From the NCBI GenBank assembly GCA_963691705.1, contig OY829538.1, positions 45,659,151 through 45,723,150 on the forward strand: a stretch of 64,000 nucleotides of DNA, read 5' to 3'. Of this stretch, positions 32,872-44,963 are shown piece after piece. Every line of letters begins with the position of its first letter. Within the stretch, counting starts at the first letter, position 1. The translations under genes and the position numbers were made by a program. A model generated the notes under the pieces. It did no database searches and was not told where the DNA came from. It saw only the letters and a list, made by a program, of their open reading frames with translations. Origin of the DNA: Viola odorata (taxonomy: Eukaryota > Streptophyta > Magnoliopsida > Malpighiales > Violaceae).

Positions 32872-35800
32872 TGTTGATACCCAAATTTTGACGCCATTTT
32901 TAATCAATTTTAGCATTTCTGTCATTTATTTAATTTACTGTCATTTTTACTTGATTTACAGTCATCTGTAGTTAGTTTACTATCGCTAGCATTTTTAGGT
33001 GTTTCGTTGCATTTTTGCATCGTCAGCTTTCGAAATCGCATTTTTCAATTTTTCGGCATGCATTTTCATTATTATTATTAATATTATTTTTAGCCTAAAA
33101 AAATCACGTTTTAGACTATCCGGCAGTCGTACGCTAGTTTTTCTGCATTTTTGGTCATCTCACGAATTTTAGGATTTTTAGGGTTTTAGCGCATTTTTTA
33201 GTATTTTTATTATTTTATTAATATTTTTATTCGAGCTTTTATTGGACCCGAGTAAGTCTGCTCGAACCACAGCTTGACTTTTAAATGTTTTCCATCAACT
33301 AGTTGCTAGCTTTTTTTCTGCTCGCAACGGTATACAACGTTTCGTGTAATTTTCGGCGTAACGTTTTTATTTTTCCGTTCCCGCGTTTCGCGCTTTTGAA
33401 CGCGAAAATAAACGCGTCAAACGCGAAATTTTCATGCTTCGCTGTATACGGTTAAAACCGTCATATTTTTCTCTACGCGCTGGTACCCTCGGATAGAAAA
33501 GTCCGAGCGTTTGCTCGCAGGACTCAGCTCGAGCCCATTTAAATAAATTAAAGGGCATTTTAATCACAACCGTTGATCTGGTCAACTCAAGAAAAGTCAA
33601 CCAGATCAACGGTTGACAAATTAAAGGGGCATGGTGCATGGCACACGCGAACGGCCATGGACGTGCGTGAACAGGGGAGCGAGCCACCGAGCTGCTCGCT
33701 CCCGTCCCCTCGGCCGTTACCTGTCCCCTCGGCCATCATCACAACGCCCCTAGCCCAGCCACCTCACGGCCGTAGCCCTGCCAGCGTGAACAACACCACC
33801 ACGCGCAGCTCCTTCTCCCTCTCCTCCACGCGATTTTCTCCTATAAATAGGAGCTCCCATTCAACGTAAAAACGGCACCAAAATCGCAAGAAACCCTTGC
33901 TCCTTCTCCCTCTTGATCAGCTTGCTCATATTGAGCGACAATCGTCCAGTTCAAAGTTTGAAACGTGAGCTTTCTCTCTCTAGCTCATCTTCGGTTTTTC
34001 TGCGCAAGTTTTCTTTAATTTCGTTTGGCTTGATTTTGAGCAAATAAATTGATTGTTTTTGTGCTATTAATTCACATACGTAATGTAGATTAAATACATG
34101 CTTTCAATTTTGAAAATCGTTGGCTAGATTGTTCGAATTAATTAGTTTTCGATAATTAACGGTTCGGTCATTTTTTCGAAATTAAATTTTGTACGAGTCA
34201 AACTAAAAATCGAGGTTTATACGGTCGGAAAGTCGTCGAAGAGACGAACATTTCGGTACGTCCATTTTTCAAAACGGCCAAGTGTGGCCGGAGTTGGGTC
34301 GCCGGCAGTAGCTCCGGCGACCAAGGGAGGGGGTGATGAATAGTGCCATGCCTATTCATCACACGGCGCCGTTTTGGCCCCCCTCCCAAGTTTTCAAAGT
34401 TTTCAGTTAGGTCCCTCCGATTTTTAATTCTTTCCGAAATTTCAAATCGCAAGTTTTTCGTAAAAATAATTCGTACGCATCGTACGTTAATTTCTCGTAT
34501 TATCAATTGTTTAATTTTCTGCACTTATCAACTGTTTAATTTTCTGCACTTATCAACTGTTTAATTTTCTGCACTTATCAACTGTTTAATTTTTTGCACG
34601 TATCAACTGTTTAATTTTCTGCACTTATCAACTGTTTTAATTCTTAGCACTTTAAATTTCCGCACTTTATTTTCTGCAATTTAAAAATTCAGTTATTTTT
34701 TTTTACCGCCTACATGGACGGTCGCACTTTAATTTCCGCAATATCAACTGCTTTAATTTTTCGCAAAACTGCTGGAAATCCTTCCGCAATATCAACTGTT
34801 TTATTTTCTGCAAATATCAATTGTTTTATTTCCGCAATATCAACTGCTTTAATTTTTCGCACAACTGCTGGAAATCCTTCCGCAAATATCAACTGCTTTA
34901 TTTTCTGCAAATATCAATTGTTTTATTTTTCGCAAATATCAACTCTCTACTTTCTGCAAATTATCCAACTGTTAAATTCTCGTATGCTTAAAATCAATCA
35001 TTTTTCGCATGCAATCAACGTAGATATTAAATTCTCCCATGCGTAAAATCAATCATTCTTCGCATGCAATCACATAGATGTTAGATTCTCACATGCTTAA
35101 AATCAATCATTTTTCGCATGCAATCAACGTAGCATTTTAATTCTCACATGCGTAAAATCAATCATTCTCCGCATGCAATCACGTAGATGTTAGATTCTCA
35201 CATGCTTAAAATCAATCATTTTTCGCATGCAATCAACGTAGATATTAAATTCTCCCATGCGTAAAATCAATCATTCTTCGCATGCAATCACGTAGATGTT
35301 AGATTCTCACATGCTTAAAATCAATCATTTTTCGCATGCAATCAACGTAGCATTTTAATTCTCACATGCGTAAAATCAATCATTCTTCGCATGCAATCAC
35401 GTAGATGTTAGATTCTCACATGCTTAAAATCAATCATTTTTCGCATGCAATCAACGTAGCATTTTAATTCTCACATGCTTAAAATCAATCATTTTTCGCA
35501 TGCAATCACGTAGATGTTAGATTCTCACATGCTTAAAATCAATCATTTTTTGCATGCAATCAACGTAGCATTTTAATTCTCACATGCTTAAAATCAATCA
35601 TTTTTCGCATGCAATCACGTAGCACTGTTAAAATTCTCACATGCGTAAAATCAATCATTTTTCGCATGCAATCACCATAGCATTTAAATTCTCGTATGTG
35701 TAAAATCAATCATTTTTCACATACGATCAACCCAACATTTCAATTTCGTATGCGTAAAATCAATCATTTATCGCATGCAAATCAGCTCAGCATTTAAATT

Positions 35801-36833
35801 CTCGTATGCGTAAAATCCATCATTTTTCGCATACAAACAACTGTCATCATTTTTGTCAAACCCAGCATCTCACTTTCGTATACGCAAAATTCATCATTTC
35901 TCGTATGCAATCAACTGTCATTTAAATTTTCGCACTCATAAAATTGTTTACTTCTTTCTCAAGCTATCACTAATACTCTCACTTTGTAGGTTTTAAATTC
36001 AAGCTTCGCTCGAAAGTACGCCTTTCGATTCCCTTTTATTTATTCAGCGCTTTTTTCGTAAAATAGCAGTCGTACGCATGATATATAGAACTGTTAGAAT
36101 TAAAATCAACCCACCTGAACAACGTGTTTAAAGAGTCGCTTCAAATGCCATATTCATGTGATTTTAAATTCTCGCATATATTGACTGCATGTACATGGGG
36201 ACTTTCGATCCCACATCAGTTTTCCACTTCAAAAACCAATCATTTAAAATTGGTACTCTGTTAGCAATCCATGATAGGTTCACATAGCAATCAATCTAAT
36301 CATGCATGGCCCGATGATGAAATAAGGGGGCGCTCATTCAGTCTTACAGAAAATTCAGTCCCATCACGTTACGGTCAAGAATAATAGACTGATCTTGATA
36401 AACGGTAACCCCGTCCGAAAGATCTTTTTTATTATTTTTGAACGGTCCCGATTGTGGAAAAGGCTAAAGTGACGATTCCTCTGAGGGCCCCCTTTTTCAA
36501 AATAAAACGCATTTTCATCAAAACACCTTTTAAACACCTCTCTCATCAACCGGTAACCGTTTTCGGATGTGACTCGGGTGCCTAACACCTTCCCGAGACC
36601 ATAATACGACCCCGAACCTTTTGTCTGGGGTCCAGACCCCTTTTTTGTGCCTTTACTTTTTTTTACTTATTATATTTCCTATGCCATGACGATTAAGGTT
36701 CCCTAAAGCCTAGCAACCAAATTAGGGTGGCGACTTCATTGCATGTTGCGAGGCGTCTGTCTACGCTGAGCATTGTAAGGTCCCAAATTTCGTTGCACAC
36801 TCGCGAGTTTTTAATTTTCGTGGGGGCGCGACA
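32872..36833 (+). repeat. Ogre LTR2 (3962 bp, shared middle LTR)
   Basis: It serves at once as the 3' LTR of copy 1 and the 5' LTR of copy 2. I see no difference from LTR3 over its whole length, while it differs from LTR1 at many sites, the last at 36688 (G, versus T at 17222). It has a TATA box at 33842-33849, a 24-bp array at 34500-34644 and a 54-bp array at 34979-35930. No GGTGG duplication adjoins it. Confidence 0.93.
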
Positions 36834-36836
36834 GTT

Positions 36837-36856
36837 TGGCGACTTCACTGGGGACC
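36837..36856 (+). other. Primer-binding site of Ogre copy 2
   Basis: Identical to the copy 1 site: TGGCGACTTCACTGGGGACC three bases after the LTR end. Confidence 0.7.
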
Positions 36857-37334
36857 TTTTGGGTCGGAGCCGGTTTTGTCTTTTTTAGAGAGGTGTTTAT
36901 GTGTTTATTTATTTGCTTTGATCAATTGCTGATCTGTTCATTTATTTGCTTTATCAATTGTCATATGCATATCATAGCGCCCTACACCCAGGGGACCAAT
37001 ACCAAAATAGGAGGGTAGTAGTGACGCCCTAGGACACATGTCCTAGGTAGTGTTCACCAATCCCAACTCGGATGAACCCCTAAAGCCAGTTGAAAGGATT
37101 ACTCGATTTCGTAAGGAATCGGGGACGCCAGACGACACTTTAGGGACCTTTTCATGGTATCATCCGGGAACCATTCAAGCCAGTTAGAGGTGTCGGAATC
37201 AGAGCCCCAGCACGTGCATCATGATTATACCTGTTTATCGTGGCTATTTATCTTGTTGGTATGATGACGTGATTTTTCCTGTTATACAAACTGTGGATTT
37301 CTCACACACACCATTTACTTAGCACTTAAAATTT

Positions 37335-39096
37335 TTGATGTTTGTCCTACACGGCCCATTTTGCTCATTCACCATGACAGCACCTACGTTACTTTCATTT
37401 GATATTTTCGGGGGACGAAGCTTCGACGATCAAGCTGCCCGAGGAGATCTGTTAGAACGGGGATTCGCCCCTGACATCACCACTAAAATCAAAGTAGAGG
37501 TTGTAGACTTTGATTTGACTAGGATTCGGATGTTAAGGAATGAGCTGACTGAAGACGAAGAGACTCAGTTTGAGGGTAGTTATGGAAAGCTACTGACCCT
37601 AGTGGATGTCAAGGCCGATTGGGGTTGTATCAGGGCAGCTCTGAAGTTCTGGGACTCCTACTATCATTGCTTCTCTTTTGACAAAGGAGTGGACTTAACT
37701 CCTACACTCGAGGAGTACTCAACTTTGATGTGCTTCACATCACCCATATCAATCATCTACCAGAATGTCCGACTTGACTCTGCAAGTGTAAAAATAAGAC
37801 ACGACAAGCTATTAGGAATCCCTACTCGTGTCAAGGAGGGTGACTACGTTTGGTGTTGGTCGGATATCGAGGCACGATTTCAGCTATCAAATGGGGCTAG
37901 GCGCTTAAGGATTCTGGCCTTCGCCATTGTAGGATTCGTCCTTTTTCCGAGGATGAGAAACGCCATCGACTCTTCAGCAGCCAACATCTTTTACGAGATG
38001 GAGGTAAATGTCATCAATCCTACAATAGCCATCTTAGCCGAGACCTTTCGTTCCTTAGACTCCTGCCGAAGGAAGGGGAAAGGGAGGCTCACCTGCTGCG
38101 CCCAGCTACTGACAGTATGGTTGATTAGCCACTTCAAGCAAATTCCTGATCAATCCATCTTCTTCGAGAGCTACATCAGGTCGTGCCCTCTGCTCAGAGT
38201 TATCAATGCAATGACCACAGATAAATGGGAGATGGAAAATAAAGACGTCTGGATCAACCGATTCATCAACCTCTCAGAGGAAGACTTCAGTTGGCATGCC
38301 AAGTGGCTACGAACCTCCGATCCTATCGTCTGCTGTGGACCCCTACCTTGGGTTCCTCTAATCGGAGCTTGGGGATGTGCTCACTACTGCCCTGCCCTCG
38401 TACTCAGGCAGTTTTGCATCACCCAGATCATTCCAGTAACATTCGGCATGACGAAAAACGGATCTACCACACACCGGAGAGAATCAGAACATCCAGTTGT
38501 ACGCCCTAGACTGGGCCAACCCCTTTTGTCTCAAAGGACGTGTCGCCCCTGCCGCAACAATACCGCAATATCCACAGTGGAGGTTGCAGCGAGTCAACGG
38601 CAATGTCTTGCCTCACCTAGAAAATCAGAAACCGATAGAAGAGGAAGGAGAATCGCAAGTAAGTGGAGGAATGGATGCCATGGCTTACGCGCAAGTGGTA
38701 GAACAAATGCGAGCAGCGCAGGAAGAGCGAGATCTAATGACAGAGGAAAGAGATACTGCCGAAGCACGTCAATGCTACGCAGAAGTCCGGAAGAATGAGG
38801 TACACCGGCGTCATAGGGATTTTGTCTGGATACAAGCAGTAAAACAGAAGGTGGCCCTCAGGGCCTTCAACGAACGCTTGAGCAGCGAAACCCGCAAGAA
38901 AGAAGCTTCGAGTGCCATAATCCAAGACAAGGATTCAACGATAAGGGTCTTGACTACTCGAGCAGATCTAGGAGATAGGAAGAGCCAGGCATTGCAAAAC
39001 CGAATTACCGCCTTAGAAGCTGAGATAGAAATGCAGAAAGGGGAGATGGCTTCGATGGAGTACCTTTGGCAGAAGAACTCTGACGCCCAGGATTGA
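37335..39096 (+). pseudogene. Ogre ORF1, copy 2, same frameshift as copy 1
   Basis: The protein is identical to copy 1 in both frames: a DUF7745-like part from 37335 (better ATG at 37374) and a coiled-coil part in the +1 frame, 38497-39096. The frame change falls at the equivalent place (about 38451-38496). The shared break shows that the lesion predates the duplication. Confidence 0.75.
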
Positions 39097-39879
39097 CGCC
39101 TTTAGGGAAAGGCTCGGATATCGGCAAACCTTTTCTTTTAGCTAGGACCCCTAATTTCATCTATCTTAGCCATTTTTGATGAACTTAGGTAGTTGGCAAG
39201 TTTACCATACTTTTGTAAACACTTTAATAAAGTCGTACTCTTTCGGATATTTATTAAAATTGCCTATCTTTTTCATATCAATTATCCATCCCAAATACAA
39301 CTCAAAAGACCATCGCAAAAAGAAAAAGAAAATCCCTCCGAGATAAACACAATCTTTTCACTAAAAAACCAGAAAAATCAAACCAAGCAATATATAGCCA
39401 AGTAGCCCTCGCTCATGACCCTATCCTTTTAGTTTATCACAAGAACTTCCGAGTTCATAGCATAGATCGACGTCCCTCCCCTTGGTTGGGTTCACTAGGC
39501 ATCAGGCCCTACAGCGTTGAAAGCATAATGTGAAAAGAGATCCCCCTAGCATGACGGCGTTGGTTGCCCCTGCTGATTTGGGTTTCGCCGTTAGCATCTC
39601 AGATTTGCGTCATATCGTTGGAATGTATAGAGGCTTCCTTCGTATCTCGCCAACGACCAGGATATCTCGCCTCCGCGACCACCCTGAAAATATCAAATGA
39701 AAGTACAAGCCAGAAAAGCGAATGAGCAAATTTGGAGACCTCGGGATTGCACATCACCTGTGTATCTTCATTTATACTCACTGTTTTTGTGTTTTTTCCC
39801 TTTTTTCAGGTTCACCATAGCTCCTCGGAAGCAAGCTACTCCGCACAGGCTCCCTTTGACTAGACTTCAAAAGCGAAAA

Positions 39880-41403
39880 ATGACTGAACCGGCCAAGACC
39901 GATGAAGCACTGACCGCTAGAATTGCTGAGTTAGAGGAGCAAGTTAGGATCACTACGGAAAGGGCCGCCAGGGCCGAAAAGGAAAGAGATGAAGCTGTCA
40001 CCGAGTTTCCACCGGGTTTCGATCCCCCTCAAACAAACAGACCTTCCCTTTTACTCACCGTCGCAGGACCTTCGGTACTCCCACCCCTGTCCGCCCCCCC
40101 GGGCCGTTGGAGATGGGTTAGTCCCTTCACTGTACCCAACGCTGCAAGTCCTCCAGTTAAGGCGGGTGAAGAGATCTCCCCGTCGCTTCAGCACCTTTCA
40201 ATCAACCCTGCTGTGGACCCCAGCAAGAGCCAGGCCCACCCAGAGAATCCGTATCTCCCTCCTATTCCTCCGAGCACAGTTCCCGGACCTGTGGGAACTC
40301 AGCTCCTCACTTTCAACTCAGCACAACCGCAGTTCTCATCAGGACTGGCACTACCCTTCGGTTCCAACCCCATCGGGGCCGAGCAACCGAAAAATGATCG
40401 GCTAAACCTACTTGAGGAAAGGCTCCGAGCAATTGAAGGGGCTGATCCATTTGACCCTACCGGCCTTGCCGATATGTGTATGGTCCCCGGGATTGTCGTA
40501 CCCCCGAAGTACAAAATCCCTGACTTCGAAAAATATACTGGGGTAGAGTGCCCAAAGACCCATCTCAGAGCATACTGCAACAAGATGGCAGAGGTAATCC
40601 ACAATGAGCCGTTGTTGATTCATCTCTTCCGGGAAAGCTTGACCAAGCACGCCCTGACATGGTATATGGGGCTAGATCGAGCCAGGATCAGGACATGGAG
40701 AGACTTATCCGACGCATTCTACCGGCAATATAAGTTCAATATGGAGGTAGCACCCGACCGCGCTGATCTGCAAAACATGGAAAAGAAAGTCGGCGAGTCC
40801 GTAAAAACCTATGCTCAGAGATGGAGGGAGGTGGCCTCACGGATCTCTCCACCCTTAAGCGACAAGGAACTCCTGTCGATCTTCTTGCACACCTTCAAGG
40901 CTCCCTACTACACCTACCTGATCTCAAACCCCTTAAATAGCTTCTCCGATATGGTCCTAATTGCCGAAAGAGTCGAGCAAGGAATTAAGTCAGGACGAAT
41001 CTTGCCTTCAGCATCGGAATCTGCGCCCAGGAAAGCACCTATCATAAAAAGAGATGTTGGATTTGTGGCTCCCCAAGCTCATCAGGGGCAGCCATTTCCA
41101 CCACCTCCACCTTATTTATCGCCATCGCCCTACCCTCTGCCGTCATTATATCAACCTACCTACTTTCCTTTCACCTCGCCGCCTGTTGCCAATATCGCGC
41201 CTCAAAGCCCTACGCATTTCCCATCAGTACAAGCATCACAACCCATGCAACCCAAGCCATATAACCCACCAAAAAACCCAAATAACCAAAACACGACAAA
41301 CAATCGGTGGAGCCGAGAGCCTCCACCTCCTCTTCCTCTTCCTGCAGGAGAAATCTACAAACATCTCTTGGCAGCCGGACAGATCGTACCGGTGCCGGCT
41401 TAG
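39880..41403 (+). pseudogene. Ogre gag, copy 2 (up to the in-frame TAG)
   Basis: It matches copy 1 except for one residue near the end. Base 41344 is G (codon GCA, Ala), where copy 1 has A at 21878 (ACA, Thr). The TAG at 41401-41403 is shared. The gag core domain and Pro-rich linkers are as described for copy 1. Confidence 0.8.
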
Positions 41404-41409
41404 CCTCAA

Positions 41410-43986
41410 TTGCCTCATTACCCGAAGTGGTATGATCTCAACGCGAGGTGTGAATACCACGCTGGAGCCCCAGGTCACACTCTAGAAAACTACTTCGCAT
41501 TTAAAGCCAAAGTCCAGCACTTGATCAAGAGTGGGTGGGTATCTTTCGAAGGGTTAGCAAAAGGACCTAACACATCCACCAACCCTCTTCCCAATCATGC
41601 CCAGGGAAAGGGAGGAGTGAACGCCATCTCGGCAGGAGAAAGAAATGACCTTCTCTTTTCCGCATCAAGCTGGCCACAGGAACAACTTTTCCTGGCCCTA
41701 ACTCGAGGAGGACACTTGCCATACTCGGAGAGCAATCCAAGTGGCTGCATGTACTGCGAGGAAAGCGACGATCACAAAATCCAAAACTGCAAGGTGTTCG
41801 CAGAAAGGGTGGTACAACTCTCGCATCTCGGGGTGATCCAAACCCAGAAAGCAACCCACGAGGGAAGATCCATTAACACCATCGGAGACGGATTTCCTAT
41901 CTCGCATAACGCCAAGGGAACTCCACTCCCAATCCTCCGAAAGAAGGGATCGACTTCGTCGGGCAAACGATTCTCCAAACGCCGCGACGAGGGCGATCGC
42001 GAGATTGATACTTTGGGCCAACCTTCTGGGAGATTCGATTACCTCGTCAGGTATTCGGCGCCACCCTCCTATGGTGGCCTAGCACCATCACTACCTTCTT
42101 GGGAACCCTCAAACTCCGAATCATACCCTTTACCGATGTGGTCGCTCCCTCTGTTTCCTTTGAAGGAAATCTACACAAGCCTCTTGGCAGAGGGACAGAT
42201 TATGCCATCCCCACTCCCGTCTCAATCCACTCCTTACCCTAGCTGGTATGATCCAAAGGTTAGCTGCGAATATCACGCCGGAACCAGAGGACACTCCTTG
42301 GAGGATTGTTCTGCCTTTAGAGAAAAGGTCGAGCACCTAACTAAACAAGGGCGAATCTCGCCCCATGGATTAGCAAAGGATCCTGCTGTGACAATGGGTC
42401 CCCTACCGCACCATAATTCGGGGATGGGCGACATTGCTTCCGTAGGAATCAACTTTCCTCGCCCTTCGATGGAAGAAACACCCAACGAAGAGTTGTTCTT
42501 CGCTCTAGCTAACAACGCTTATCTACCATTCCCGGGGAATAATCAGGCCCAATGCCTCTTCTGCCAAGGGGAAAGCAAGCATGACATCCAGGATTGTGGA
42601 CTCTTTCGGCAAAAAGTCAAGCAACTCACCACATTCGGAGTCATCCAAACTAAAGGAGAAGCCCGAGGAACCATCAATGCCATCGGGGACCACTCTCCAG
42701 CACCATATTCCTTCGAATATGTGGCTCAGACAGGGGACACCTCCACAACCCCACGCAAGGTAGTGTTCACATTAGCTGTGAATACTCCTAGCCGAGACCT
42801 GCACGCGGTCCCATTCGACTACGGGTACACGGTAGTCACCACCCCTCCTACAGTCACGCCAATAGGACCCACTATCGGTGAAACCTCTCATATCGGGGGC
42901 ATGACCCGCACCGGGAGATGTTACATCTCGGAGGAAGTAGAGAAGCAACGACAAGCTAAAGGGAAAAACCCTGTGATTCGCGAGGAAACGATAGAGGAAA
43001 CACAAGGTTTGAGCCAACCTGTAACCGCGGACGAGACGGCTGAGTTCCTCAAAATCATGAAACAGAGCGAGTTCAGCATCATCGAACAACTGAAGAAAAC
43101 CCCAGCTCGCATTTCCATCATGGAGCTGATACTTACTTCAGAGGCTCATCGCCAAGCTCTCCTGAAAGTCTTGAAGCAAGCCTTCGTAACTAAGGATATC
43201 ACTACAGAAGGGGTGGAAAACCTTGTCGGAAGGATTCAGGCCCTCGGCAGCATTTCCTTCTCTGAAGAAGAGATCGACCCCTCAGGAAAAGATCACAACA
43301 AGGCCCTATACATCACGGTAGAATGTAAGGGACACGTCATAGCCAAGGCCCTCATCGACAATGGGTCCGCGCTGAATGTCATGCCGAGGCACGTCCTCGA
43401 GCAACTACCGGTCGATTTCTCTCACATGAAACCTAGCGGAATGATGGCTAGGGCTTTCGATGGCACCACTCGAGAGATCATCGGAAACTTCGAATTGGAC
43501 ATGGTCATTGGGCCCCACACCTTCGCCCTGACATTCCAGATCATGGAAATCCAACCTGCTTACAGCATGCTACTGGGACGACCTTGGATCCACTCAGCAG
43601 GGGCAGTCCCCTCTTCTCTGCATCAGTGCCTCAAGTACGTCAAGGATAATGCCTTAGTCACGATAAAGGCGGAAGAGGCCCTGATCTTGGCTAAGCACGC
43701 CTCCGTGCCTTACATCGAAACTGCCGAAACCTTGGAAAGCTCGTTCCAAGCCTTTGAAATCGTCAACACAGACTGGATCAAGGAGGGGTCCCTTGTGGGC
43801 AAAGCCTCAAAATCTGAGACAGCTGGAACCACCCCTAAACCAATGCTGGAAGGAAGTTTCCAATTGGGAAAATGGCTCGGCGCCAAGCTACAAGGATCCA
43901 AAGGATGGTCGCCTCCGAAGAGCTTCGGAGACCGTTTTGGGTTAGGGTACCAACCGGGCAAAGCCGATTTCGTTAGAATTGCCTAA
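41410..43986 (+). pseudogene. Ogre gag C-terminal part and aspartic protease, copy 2
   Basis: The predicted protein is identical to copy 1: duplicated knuckle modules, a first knuckle ending in Tyr, the protease loop DNGSALNVM near residue 649, and the TAA at 43984-43986. The following intron-like spacer with its CAG acceptor ends at 44383. Confidence 0.8.
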
Positions 43987-44384
43987 GAAAAGAAAGAAAA
44001 GCAGCTGGCTAAGCTATTCGGACGTTCTGCGCCAGGGGGCAAGATGTCAATCCCCCATATCAGAACTACATTCCCCTTCGCCGCCGAAACCATCAATGGA
44101 AATCCTGTCAAGGTATCGGACCTCCGTATCTGCACTCTAGGAGAAGAGGGATCGTCGTCTGGTTCAGTCATTTTCGTTAAGAAGTCAGGGGAGTCTGTGT
44201 GCAACTGGACCATCACCATGCTTCCGGATGTCTCTCCGTAATTACTTCTTTTAGAAAAACACATGTTTGCACGTTTTCTTACGAAAACCTTTTTGTAGGA
44301 ACTCACGTTCCCCTTCTGTTAAAAATCAAATATATATGCGATTTTCATTTTACGCATCTCTTTTTTCGCATTTTTTATTTCAGG

Positions 44385-44963
44385 ATGAATGTTAGTTCAG
44401 ATTGTCATGATAAAACTTATGTCTTTATTGGCGAAGAAATCATCGCTACGACTGAAGACAAAGCAGAAATCTCCGACGAACTGGCCCGTTTACTGGAAAG
44501 TTCAGAAAAGGAAGTAACCCCTCATCAGGAGGAATTGGACGAAGTAAGCTTGGGGGCAAGCAATGAGAATCAAAAGTTGGTCAAGATCGGGACTACCTTG
44601 GATACGACTCAGAGAGAAAGGTTGATTTCTCTCCTCAAAGACTACTCCGACGTATTTGCATGGTCATACGCCGACATGCCAGGTCTTGATCCCGGGATAG
44701 TTGAGCATCGTATCCCATTAAAGCCCGAGTTTAGACCTGTCAAGCAAAAACTTCGGAGAATGCATCCAGACATCCTTCTGAGAATCAAAGAAGAAGTTAC
44801 CAAGCAACTGGACGCGGGTTTTCTGAGAGTTGCCGAGTACCCAGAATGGATCGCCAACATAGTGCCAGTGCCTAAGAAAGATGGGAAGGTTCGCATGTGC
44901 GTGGACTTTCGGGATCTCAATCGAGCCAGCCCTAAGGATGACTTCCCACTTCCCCACTTCCCC
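44385..44963 (+). pseudogene. Ogre RT N-terminal part, copy 2 (same 8-bp duplication)
   Basis: It begins at the ATG after the acceptor and carries the RT fingers as in copy 1. The doubled ACTTCCCC at 44948-44963 shifts the frame identically, so neither copy can make a continuous RT. Confidence 0.85.

Noticed and set aside
13364..36833. Two independent Ogre insertions next to each other
   Set aside because: The middle LTR is shared and has no target duplication. Only the outermost ends carry GGTGG.
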